This document shows positions 32,254 through 42,160 of a stretch of 64,000 bases of DNA, piece by piece. The stretch lies in NCBI GenBank assembly GCA_008704415.1, contig VXIS01000020.1:217811-281810 (forward strand). Reading direction: 5' to 3'. The notes beneath the pieces were generated by a model. That model did no database searches. It was not told the origin of the DNA and saw only the letters and a program-made list of their open reading frames with translations. Both the position numbers and the translations under genes were made by a program. Source of the stretch: Sphaerosporella brunnea (taxonomy: Eukaryota; Ascomycota; Pezizomycetes; Pezizales; Pyronemataceae). How positions within the stretch are numbered: the first letter of the stretch is position 1; every line of letters begins with the position of its first letter.

Positions 32254-33516
32254 TCATGATCCTGCAGCAACCGGAACCGGCTTATTCTCGGCATCCTTGC
32301 ACTCATAGTCCTCTCCGCTGAGAAGGGGTGATGGTAGGTTTAGTGGAGACGGTCGATCGATGTTTTGTACTGGCTCAAAAGGGCGGTCGTTATCTGGCTG
32401 TGGTTGAAGAAGGGTATGATCTGCCGGCGGCGTAGGATATGAGCCCGGTTCTCTGTCAGATTGTAGTGGCTGTGGCTGTACAGTTGGTGAATTTAAAGGT
32501 AATGTTTCTGATGATGGCGGAGGATGAGGTGGAGGCGCTGGCTGTGGTCTCCTTCGTATCGGTTGTGGTGTGGTGTCGATGTACGCACGGCCTTCCGAAG
32601 TTACAAGTAACCTGGCGTTACCAGAGTCAATGTCTGTTCTGAGTATTCGTCGTGTAGCGCTTTTTCCTCCGCCATGCGTTTCGACGATCATGTATTCGTC
32701 TACGTGTTCGAATGATGGTGATCGTTTTCGCTTTCGTTTTCGCTTCGGAATCGACGACCGTGTCTCGAGCATCTTCGAGTTCACGCCGGCCTCGAATGTT
32801 GATGGCGGCTGACGGACTGTCCCCAGTATATCGATTGAGCCAATTGTGTCCTCAAGGGGTGCGAGATCGTCTTGAGTCTCAACGTCGTCTTCCTCATCGG
32901 CGCGAAACCTTGATTTCAAGTTTTCGCCGATCTGGTATGGAATCTCCCAGATGCTCCTCTCCTCCTCTAATGTGGGCGCGAATAGTCTTTTGATCTTGGG
33001 ACCGACCGAACTTAGCATCTCCGGGACGCCGCGCGGAAGCTCGTAGCTGACGCCGCGCAGCACCGGCTCCCACGACAAATCGCAGCTGCCCTGTACGGGG
33101 TCAATCCAGCACAGCAGCTCGGCGGGCACCACCCACTGCACCCAATCCATGTTCCTCCAGAACCTGGCTCGCCAACTCTCTTTGATCTCAACTGGGACAC
33201 ATCGATTGGGATAGCTCTGTAGAAAGCTTTCGTAGGCCCGTGTGAGAGCATGCTTTGTTGTCGGGTGCAGCCCGATGCAAATAAGGTCCTCCGGGAAGCT
33301 GATATTTAATACAGTCCCCTTGATCTCAGGGAGGATGGAAGCTCTGTCGAAGAGCGATCGCGGCAGCCGTATCGGAGGACACAGCACCAGATGTGACGCC
33401 GGGCCTGAAAGGAGGAGCGAAAGGTAGGTGTAAGGATCGTGGACACTCGGAGGTAGCAGAGAGTGGAGGTAGGGCGGCGGCGGGTAGGAGGGAATGATGG
33501 TTATCGTCTCGTCCAT
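32254..33516 (-). CDS. Orphan proline-rich protein
   Basis: A single exon of 420 residues starts at the first ATG of this frame (MDETITIIPS); the frame is open upstream to 33738 but without another ATG. The N-terminal half looks globular, with LVLCPPIRLPRSLFDRA, KGTVLNISFPEDLICIGLHP, ALTRAYESFLQSYPNR and WRARFWRNMDWVQWVVPAE. The second half is low complexity: an acidic patch (ADEEDDVETQDD), the basic patch PKRKRKRKRSP that could be a nuclear signal, and Pro-rich tails. I recognise no domain. Length, third-position composition and a coherent hydrophobic pattern make it likely real. It may be an unspliced lineage-specific protein. Confidence 0.62.
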   Translation of the reverse strand: MDETITIIPSYPPPPYLHSLLPPSVHDPYTYLSLLLSGPASHLVLCPPIRLPRSLFDRASILPEIKGTVLNISFPEDLICIGLHPTTKHALTRAYESFLQSYPNRCVPVEIKESWRARFWRNMDWVQWVVPAELLCWIDPVQGSCDLSWEPVLRGVSYELPRGVPEMLSSVGPKIKRLFAPTLEEERSIWEIPYQIGENLKSRFRADEEDDVETQDDLAPLEDTIGSIDILGTVRQPPSTFEAGVNSKMLETRSSIPKRKRKRKRSPSFEHVDEYMIVETHGGGKSATRRILRTDIDSGNARLLVTSEGRAYIDTTPQPIRRRPQPAPPPHPPPSSETLPLNSPTVQPQPLQSDREPGSYPTPPADHTLLQPQPDNDRPFEPVQNIDRPSPLNLPSPLLSGEDYECKDAENKPVPVAAGS

Positions 33517-33811
33517 TGAAGGACTGATTGTCGTAGTGTCGTGGGGTGCGAAAGTGATTAGGTTCGGGGACGTCGGGGGCTCGAGGGCCAGCAGGTGACG
33601 TTGGTGCGAAAGGCTGCCAGTGCTCCTGCTCGTTGTGCGGGTAGGGTAGGGGGGGGGGGGGTGTGCTGGGTGTTGGGTGTGTGTGTGTGGGGGGGGGGGA
33701 GTGTAGAGAATCGGGGATGGTGAGTATAGCGTTGACAAACTAAAGCTTCGGATCTGATTATCGTTTCAAGTTTCCAAGAAGTGTGGTTCTCCGTCGCTGT
33801 CCTGCTGCTGT

Positions 33812-33846
<35 letters not shown>

Positions 33847-36109
33847 CTTGGCCGGCACTTTTCCTTTCGATGGGGCGGCGGCGACGAGACTTTACTCTTG
33901 TGCGACTAATGGGAAAACGAGTCAGAATCAGGAGAAGAAGATGACCGACACAAAGGATTGCTGCTGGGCCCCGACAACGACTGTAGAGACGATGATGGCG
34001 GAACCATTTTTTTTTCGTGGGACCTTGGGGTTAGGCGAGTGGGTGTCGGGTCCTGGGGGTATGTTTCTGGGGTGGGTTGCTGGTGTCGCCTTTGGAGTCC
34101 AACGCTGCCGACGGACGCTGAGGTAAGGGTTGGTTGGCAGAGCAGGATGGATCTGTCCTTGTTTGAGAAGTCTCAGTCTGGAGTGGATGAAGCGGAGCGG
34201 AGTGGAGTGGAATGTCTGCGCTCCCTCCCCGCCTCTCTGTCCACCTCTCTCTTCTCGAACCAAGATGTCGATGGGATCAGATGAAGAAGAAGCTCGGTCC
34301 AGTTGACGACGACCAGGGTAATATGACTATGGAGAAAACGGAAAGGCGGAGTGGATGCAACACCAGGCAACAGAAAACATGAAAATTTCATTGACATACT
34401 TGATGCTCGAGTATGCCAGCATGCATTCCGTAGGATGTACTTAAAGTCTTGCTGCTTGCAGGCACCGTGGAAGGTTCCCTGCATGCGAAGTGAGGCGCTT
34501 GCAGTGCTTTTCTGAGCCGATGCCGCCAAACAGTTATGGTTATCACCAATGTCTGTGCCCTCACAAAAACCCGAAAAATATCCGAGTGACAGGAAGTGGG
34601 CAAGCGCCCGTACCGCTCTCAGACGCTGCTCGAACATCCGGGGCACACGGCAGAATTGAGGTGCGTCGTAGACAAAAGGAAATGCCCCCGTCTCCTTCAG
34701 CCCCAATTTCAATCAATGGCTACCGAAACTCCCATCGCCCAACGCCAAAGCAAGAGAAACCCATAAAAAAATCATTCGACTGAACAGCTTGAACGCCATC
34801 CATCCGTTCACCAGCTCAGCCATCGGCCCGCTCCTGATCCCCCAGCATGTCCGAGCCGGGCGGAAAGTCGCACTCGAAGGGATGTAGGTCCTCATGTTCG
34901 CCAACACGGCCCGGCGAAAGAGCAGCCATTACGCTTTTCACAATCCTACGTCAGGGTGCGTATCGAAAAGTGCATGGACGTCTGCCAGTAACAGCCCGTT
35001 TTCGGACAGAATCGAAGCATCCTCCAGCATGCGACGGAATTGTTATCCAGCGGCCATGTCCAGTAACCTCCGGTCCATTCATTTACCGCCCCGTTATAAC
35101 ACATTTCCGATCTCTCTGACGAACAGCATCACGGAAGGCCGAGACACCAGCCAATGTGTTCGCCATTGACTTTGATAGAGCCTATTGTATACAAATCAGC
35201 TGCGGCTATGATAGTGTAGTCTTGCGAGGAAGTACCCTTTGTGCAAGAAATATCTAGTCGATCGATTGGTAGCCGGCATTTCCTGGAGCTCGTGTAGGTA
35301 CTTCTGTTGGTGACTTGACATATGTAGAGAAGAAAACATAGCCAAGGCAGCAGAAACAATGCGTCAATTCGCACTTATCAATTGGCTGCTGCTGCTGCTG
35401 CACATGCGCGGCAAAAAAACTTGGGGTGCATGAACGAACAAAACAAGCCAATGCATTTGCAGCAGGTCGAGCCGCGATAGAGTGTTCTACCTACAGCAGT
35501 AGCTCAGGCCCGGAAAGTTTCCATTTCGGCGGTAACAAACATCCTTGGGGCTCTCGCAGACGCATCTGGGGAAACGCACGACACACGATAAATGCAGACA
35601 ACTTGGTTTTCGATGGCCATGGGGAAAAAAAGACGTAGAGTACTTATTAGACAGATACTCTACCTACTCTGCACTTCCAAAAAGCACCCGGTGCGTCACT
35701 CCGTGCTCCTCACTGGCTGCCACATAGCTGTATGTAAAGAAATCCACCCCCACCCCTTCCATGTGCACCCCTTTCTGGAGAATATTTCCGGTGAGGTCAT
35801 GTATGTAGATGTGCTAGGTATAGATGTACCCGCCCATCGATTATCTCGAGTGCTGCAGGATGAGGATTATGTTTCGGTTCGTCTAGACACGCGGGACGGG
35901 ACGCGTTTCCAACGATGGGCGTGCGTTCAACACGATCGAGTCCGCAATCTTTCAAATCACAGAGACAGAGCTAGAAGCCAAAGGCAACTTTGTTTTATGA
36001 TTTCAGCCAATCATCAGGCGGCAAAGAAACAACAAGTTCGAACCCCCAGTAACAACATCGAAAACTCCAGTAGAAAGGGAAAGCAAATCCCAACCCCAGA
36101 TCCATCTAC
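33517..36109. other. Intergenic with microsatellites
   Basis: No gene is supported. Long G-runs (33645-33705) and a CTG-type repeat (33802-33842) lie just upstream of the orphan gene's start. Minus-strand frames between 34173 and 34907 match no family. A further CTG repeat is at 35385-35400. Confidence 0.4.
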
Positions 36110-36452
36110 TTATTTACGTCCGTTGCTTCCCGAAGACGGAGGGGTGTAGTGACCAGCACCCTTGCCATCGTTGTAGTAGGTGGATCCATCCGAGTTGGAG
36201 TAGTAGTATGATCCATTGCTGCGCTTCTTGGTCAGTTCCATCTTGTGGTAGCAGAGGTGTACTCACGCATTGGAGTAATGGTACGAGTTGGTATTGGCAG
36301 CAGAGGAGCTGTAGTCGCGGGAGCAGTAGTGGTTTCCTGGTTTGAAGTCAGCGCACAGAAACGGGGGTACTCTAGAGGCAGAACAGCTTACCACCGGAGT
36401 TGGTGCCGCTCGACTTGTACTCGTAGGACTGTCCCTTGTTGTCGGAAGGCAT
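36110..36452 (-). CDS. Small Tyr/Ser/Asn-rich protein, 79 aa
   Basis: Three exons, complement(join(36110..36218,36267..36336,36392..36452)), encode 79 residues. Introns of 55 and 48 bp have clear signals (GTAAGC...CCAG, GTGAGT...GCAG) and all phases agree. The protein begins MPSDNKGQSYEYKSSG, continues NHYCSRDYSSSAANTNSYHY, then YYYSNSDGSTYYNDGKG, and ends with PPSSGSNGRK. The repeated pattern of Tyr flanked by Ser/Asn/Gly gives a low-complexity, probably disordered chain with one Cys. I recall similar small proteins in other filamentous ascomycetes, but no function is known to me. No signal peptide or membrane segment is seen. Because each exon is short it is easily missed by gene finders. 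Confidence 0.78.
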
Positions 36453-36892
36453 TTTGATGGCGTGTCTACGGAGCGAGGATTGGCAAGCTGGATGTACGGA
36501 ATGCTCACTATTTGGTCGGTGTGGTGTGATTGTGAAGCAGAAAGGGAAGTGCTCAAGAGGGCCGTTGGGACCGAACTTAAAAGCTCTCAAAGAGGGGTAC
36601 TTAACAACGGTGACGTATTCCAATATTACAAGCTGCAAGCGGACCGGTGTTTATACCAGTGTACGAGTATATTCGCTGCAGCGGATGACAGAAACAGAGC
36701 AAACTTGAACACCCGCCTGCTCGCCAAATGAAGACCCAGGAGATAAAAAAAAAAAAAAATGTAAAAAAAGCAAAATAAAAAAATAAAAAAATAAACCCGC
36801 TATTTCCACCTAGAATCTTTCCCCTGCCAGAATTGACATGTATTGACTTCCGCCAGCATACATCATTGTACCCATACCCGGCAGTTGAACGT

Positions 36893-37869
36893 TTAGACCC
36901 TTCCTACCCAGGCCAGAACGCCGCCCACCGTAATGGTAGCAACAGTCCAAGCTGCAGCCAGCATGACAGCGCCACTCAGGTTCCCTCCCTTCACGGTCCC
37001 AGCGACCCCGACCGTGACTCCAGCAGCCTGGTACGCTGCAATCAAAGCAGTCCGTTTAATAACCTTCCTGGTCTTCGGGCTCAACTTCAACCACATCGCC
37101 TCGACGGACCCCATCAAACCCGTGAGATCCTCCTCAATCCCACTGGATTTAACCTGCGTAGACTTGCGCTTGCTTTCCGGAGCATAAAGGACCTCGGTGG
37201 CCGCCCACCCGATAGGCATCATCATGAGTGCCCTCGACAATATCAGCCCCTCGTTGACAGCATAGACGTTTTCGACGGAGTCCAGTTCCCATCCCGTAAG
37301 AAGCAGCCACGGCGTCAAGAACTTCGAAGCTATCTGCAACGTAAGTTGGTAGAGGAGACTAGCCAACATCGAGGTCGTGGCACATGTGGCATCGACGGGT
37401 GTAATCTTGTTGGGCTCTGGACGGAGGACACGAATGGGGATATAGACAGAGAGGGCATCGATAGCGGTGGAGATAGAGAGAGTGGGGAACAGCGGCGCAC
37501 GCGAGGGATAATAATTGTGGAAAAAGTGGAGGCTAGGCGCGAGGGAGAGAATGCTCAGATAAGCGGCGTTCGTAGCTGTCTCACGAGGGCTAGATTAGCA
37601 CCAGTGGTAAAGGGAGGATAGGAAAACACACCATCCCAGCCGCCGATCCAATATCCGAGCATTTCCATAACGCGCCAGGCGATGAGTGTGGAGTAGTCGC
37701 TCGGCGTCTTCATGGGACGACCGATGGCCGCGATGTCAGTGCTGATCCATGGCGATGCGAGGTAGCCGAAAAACGTGGACAAGCTCATGCTAAGTAAAAC
37801 AGCCAGGACGGGCTTTATGTTTGGCGGTATGGCACCAGCTGCGCGCTGTAGAGGTGAAGCAGGAGCCAT
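36893..37869 (-). CDS. Conserved multi-pass membrane protein
   Basis: Two exons, complement(join(36893..37575,37632..37869)), give 306 residues. The 56-bp intron (GTGTGT...GACAG) joins IGGWD to ATNAAYLSIL. Hydrophobic segments lie near residues 20-42 (VLAVLLSMSLSTFFGYL), 84-98, 149-176 (MLASLLYQLTLQIASKFLTP), and 262-304 (YQAAGVTVGVAGTVKG, then VMLAAAWTVATITVGGVLAW). The layout WD-x-NAAYLSILS, LFPTLSISTAIDALSVYIPI and RVLRP resembles a family of uncharacterised fungal membrane proteins I know only by sequence. The likely site is the ER or another internal membrane; the function is unknown. It is transcribed in the same direction as the small Tyr-rich gene downstream, 440 bp away. Confidence 0.8.
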
Positions 37870-38903
37870 TGTCCACAAGATATACGACTGTTGAACAAGA
37901 GGCCAATATTGTTGTGGAGTGCGTGGGGTGCGGAGAAAGCTTCGGGGGATGGATGGGGTGTGAACAACGGGTTCAGGACCAGGATAAGATCGCTGTGTGA
38001 CGTAGCACTTCAGCCTGGTGGGTTTGACAGCCTGATCGTGTATGTGTCCGGATGGCACTATGAGCTCTCTAACTGACCTGCAGCGCACTTGGTTTGAAGA
38101 AACGACGGAAACCTGGGATGTAGATTTTCGCTGTGGGACAGCGCCTCAAGGGACACGCTTTATACAGTAGACGTGTGCGGGGGGGGGGGGACAACAGCAG
38201 CTGGCAGTGCAGCAAGTTGAGCGGGGTCCTGCCTTTTTTTGTGTGCACAAGTTGCCCCAACATTAACGGTCACAGTACATGCTTGCAGTTGCCTATCACT
38301 GGAAGCTCTTCGTACCGCAAATTCCAATGGAGGCTTTCCCGTCGCTCTACTCGGGGCAGGCATTCAGAACCGAAAAATGCGGTCGGCGAGATCTTGCGAG
38401 ACTTTCTCGATCTGGCGATTTAGAGCTCGAGTATTTCTGCTTCAGCCGGTTGGTTCTAAATGTCAGCCCCGAGTAGAGTGGCCGAACAAACCTATGGCAA
38501 CAAACAGCCACCTCTATTCCTGTTGTATCCAATGGGTTGGGGACCTATGGCACCGATAGAATGCCAAAATTGACGTCGAAACAAGTTCAGCAGATAACTA
38601 GGTGATTGTTCTATTGGGCCGCAACACAGCTTCCAATGGCTCGAGCGTAGCACATCTGGTTGGACACAGCCGGCACAATACAAGAGTTTATCACATTCGG
38701 GCTCCAGAGCTGTAAAATGTTGATGTTTGTCCATCCGATAACTCCAAAGAAGTATTTGCGCCCAAATCCCAGGTAAAATCACTACACTGCATGCAGAAAA
38801 ACATGACTTGTGGTTCAGGTCGTCAAATTGCCGTGACGTATTTTGGCCCTTTCTACAAAAAAAACCCACGCAACATGAAAGCAAAAGGAACTCCGAGAAT
38901 TTT
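37870..38903. other. Intergenic with an inverted-repeat unit
   Basis: No gene is supported. It contains a C-run complement at 38178-38190 and the foldback unit at 38345-38478, and ends with the 3' flank of the uS3 gene. Confidence 0.4.
38345..38478. repeat. Short inverted-repeat (foldback) unit
   Basis: Arms 38345-38371 and 38452-38478 are 27 bp each and match at 24 of 27 positions in inverted orientation, both starting CTCTACTCGGGGC. The enclosed 80 bp have no coding sense. It could be a very small MITE or foldback element. No clear target duplication is visible. Confidence 0.6.
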
Positions 38904-40048
38904 TTACCACTCACCAGAGGGCTCACCACCAGCAACACCGTACTGCGCAGCACCCTCATTTCCGGTCTCAACGGCAACCTGCTCCTCAACAGCGGTAGCC
39001 TCCTGAGCGGCGGCGGCGGCAGCCTTGGCACCCTATTCGAAATTGTCAGCGCGAGTTCCATGTGGAAAGGATGCAGGCTTCCATACGTAGTCCTGGGACG
39101 AAGGAGCAGTGATAGGGGCCTCCTCCTTGGGCTCAATGACAGTGACAGTGTCGGGAAGAGACTTGGCGGGCCCGCTCTTGCCCTCAGGGTCGGATCCACG
39201 CATGATCTTAACCTTGATACCGAGAACACCCTGGCGGAGCAGGACGTGGCGGGTAGCAGAGTCAATGAAGTCGCGGACGGGCTGGCCGGAGTGGATCATG
39301 AAACCGTCGGTGAACTTCATGGACTTGGCACGGGCAGCACGCAGCTTTCCGGACACAACCACCTCGCAACCCTTCGCACCAGACTCCATGATGAAACGGA
39401 GGACACCATAGCACGCCCTTCGGACGGCAAGACCGTTGAGGAGCTTGTAACGGAGGGACTCGCACTGGGCGACGGCGCACAGACCACGGTTCTGGACCTT
39501 GGCAGCGTAGAGGGAGACAGAGTTCTCGGGGAACTTGAATCGCTTCTGGACGAGCGAAGTGAGCTCACGGATGCGGCGTCCCTGATCTCCGAGAACCTCC
39601 TGGGTGTGGGTGGCACGGATGACTGGAAAGAAATGAGTTAGCACCTGAAGCTCCATCTCCATCACCGCCGTCTCCCTGCGCAATCGCTTCTCCACTCTCA
39701 TCCCTCCAAACTGCCTGATACAATGGGGCGACGTACTGATGTCGGTGACGGTGGGCGTAACGCGGACCTCAACGCCAGAGTAACCCTCCTCAGCAAGCTC
39801 ACGAGTGAAGAACTCGTTCAACTCGGCATAGAAAACACCATCGGCGACGAACTTGCGACGCTTGGAGATAGTGGTGGATTGAGCGGCACTACAACAATCG
39901 AACGCCGTCAGCTCCCAAACCCTTCGCTTCCAAGCTCCGCCCTCATTTCCACCCATGTCCACGCGGCTGTCCGTCCACCATCAAGCTTCCTCCAGTGTTT
40001 CTTCCTCGAACAAAATTCCAAGGGAGTCGCAAGGGATGCTCACGCCAT
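38904..40048 (-). CDS. RPS3: 40S ribosomal protein uS3
   Basis: Four exons, complement(join(38904..39032,39087..39622,39737..39888,40044..40048)), encode 273 residues. The first coding exon is only five bases (ATGGC); its join gives [19 protein letters not shown]. The type-2 KH domain includes [10 protein letters not shown], then [20 protein letters not shown]. The conserved core is [20 protein letters not shown] and [20 protein letters not shown], then [16 protein letters not shown]. The last intron (GTATGG...AATAG) joins SSQDY to [11 protein letters not shown], giving the usual Ala/Glu-rich tail. uS3 sits at the mRNA entry channel of the small ribosomal subunit. Introns clustered at the 5' end are typical of fungal ribosomal protein genes. 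Confidence 0.96.
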
Positions 40049-42160
40049 GTTTATAGATTTGTTGCTGGTCGGAGAGCCGAGGCGAAGATTTGACGGGCTG
40101 GATTGGCGTGGGTCGGGTCGTTGGTCGCTGTTCGTCGATTCTCGTATCTCGCGGTCGTGAGCCTATTCGAAATTGTGTGTGGTGTGAAAGTGCGGCGGGA
40201 CAGTGGGGCTAGGGGTTGAGCCCTAAGTGCGATGGAAACAAGCGTCACAACGACAACAACAACGCGCAACATGGACTGCGCATGTTTCTATGCGCGATTC
40301 TGCAGCTCCGGCCATACAACAAACCAAATGAAATCTATGCAATCTCATAAGACCAAACTGGGGAAGCTGTAGTCTCGAGTATCATGATTTGTTGTCATGA
40401 TCGATCACTCGACAGCGGCTGCGGAAAAAACACAATAACGCTCTCGCGCTCTCGTATCTTTATGCTCCCAGCTATCTCGCATAGTAACAGTAACTGCTCT
40501 AAAAACGGACCACTGCACCAAGGCAATTTTCTTGATGAATGCCCTCGAAGTCGTCAGTATTAAGTTGCCGCAGTTTGGATCCTGTGCTCACATCCTTTCT
40601 AACATCCCACAGCGGAGAACAAGATCCCTCATACTAGAGTTAGAACGCGTTCGATAGCCCAAAATACGGCATATTTTGCCGGTATCCGTACCATCAAATA
40701 CCATACCAATGTACTAGACACCCGTTCGGTAGGCACAGTACGAGAACCCAAATACCACTGGATATCGCGTATTTGGTATAAGGCCAAAGGTAGAATACCA
40801 AATACCAGACTCGCCAGATATCCACCTAGACAAACCCCGAAGGTGAGGCGCCGTGGCGACAAAACCCACCACTGGCAGCGCAACAGAACTTTCGACGGTC
40901 TGCATCGTCAATAGAGAAATACTGCGCAACGCATTACAATAAAACACCGTGCCGCACCTCCATTCTCAGCGTCGAAGCCTACATTGAAGAGATTTTAAAG
41001 TCCAAAAATCTTCGGCGCATCAAAGAAGCCTTTCGGATGCCGCTTCACACTTTTAAGGCACTTTGTGAATAGTGATTGATTTGATTTTTAGTGTGAATAC
41101 AAACTCGGGAAGACAACTTGTGGCTGGACAGACTTACTCATGTTCTGAAAGTGGCGAAGACGAGCATTTGCTCTGAGGGGCTGCTAGCACAAAAAATCGA
41201 TAGTTCCTGGAAACTGACCAGTACCGCTAAATTCACGACTCTGCTACGAGTTTGCCTACCGAATGCGGCTTTAGTAGGTATTGTACTATTACATCGCACC
41301 TAGGCGCTAGAAGCACATATTTTCTCCTACACCAAGACTGTGAAGCCTCAATCTTGGCAGAAGATGCTCAGCGCCCGAAAGCATGCTACCTACTGCGTAC
41401 GTTTTTACTCTATACCTGCTGTGTACCTATTCTACAAGGTAAGTACATACTTTGTAATTAGGTATGTACAGAAGGAAGTAGCTATTTCATCACGGTTTTA
41501 ATTCTTTATGCAGGTAACCGGTCGATCTTGTTTCTGGAGAAAACACCACATGGTGATCACAGGAACGGTGTTGCTGGGTTCAAGGACGAGCAAAGGTCTT
41601 TCTTCTGTGTCCGCAATTCGTTGGACGGGTTTGATTTTCCTATACCAATTCGACTTGGCCGTTTGGGGCTGTTATTGCCACCTATGGTGGTGCGAATGTT
41701 TTTTCGAATATACCTAAGTACCTACCTAGGTAAGTACTAAGTATGCATATGATAATGCAACGATGGAGAAGTTCATTGACTGTCACTCCTGCATTTCTAA
41801 GTCATCTTTCGCTGTCCTCGAGAATCTCAAGCGCACGTGTCCTGCCATTGAACATCCAAACTTTATCTCGCGAGCGTTTGCCGGGTAACGGAGCCAAACG
41901 GCAGAAAGTGGGTCCGTGCGGCTCTCGCGTCGTTGGAGCACTGGTTGGCGGGGTTTACCACCCAACGAACGGCATGCACAAAGAACAGCTTTGATGCTGC
42001 TATCGGCAACGCACCCATCCCTCGGCCTGGCACTCCAGTCTTTCTCTCCAAACTTCCGTTTCCCTGGAGTGTACATCACCGGCTTCATTCCGCAGTCTAT
42101 TCCAGAGAGCGGCAGCGTTTCTTAACCGTTGCCCCCGGAAGGCCACCTACTTTCGTTCTC
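40049..42160. other. Intergenic
   Basis: No gene is supported. The first 250 bp should hold the uS3 promoter. The stretch 40640-40850 repeats AAATACC-type motifs and looks like old repeat DNA. A near-perfect 22-bp palindrome lies at 41717-41738. The last few hundred bases are the 5' region of the myotubularin gene. Confidence 0.4.

Noticed and set aside
33802..33842. CTG-type repeat considered as a polyglutamine or polyleucine coding tract
   Set aside because: It lies upstream of the first ATG of the minus-strand orphan gene and is not in any supported reading frame.
36025..36055. tRNA B-box-like sequence (AGTTCGAACCCCC)
   Set aside because: No matching acceptor, D-arm or anticodon arm can be folded around it on either strand.
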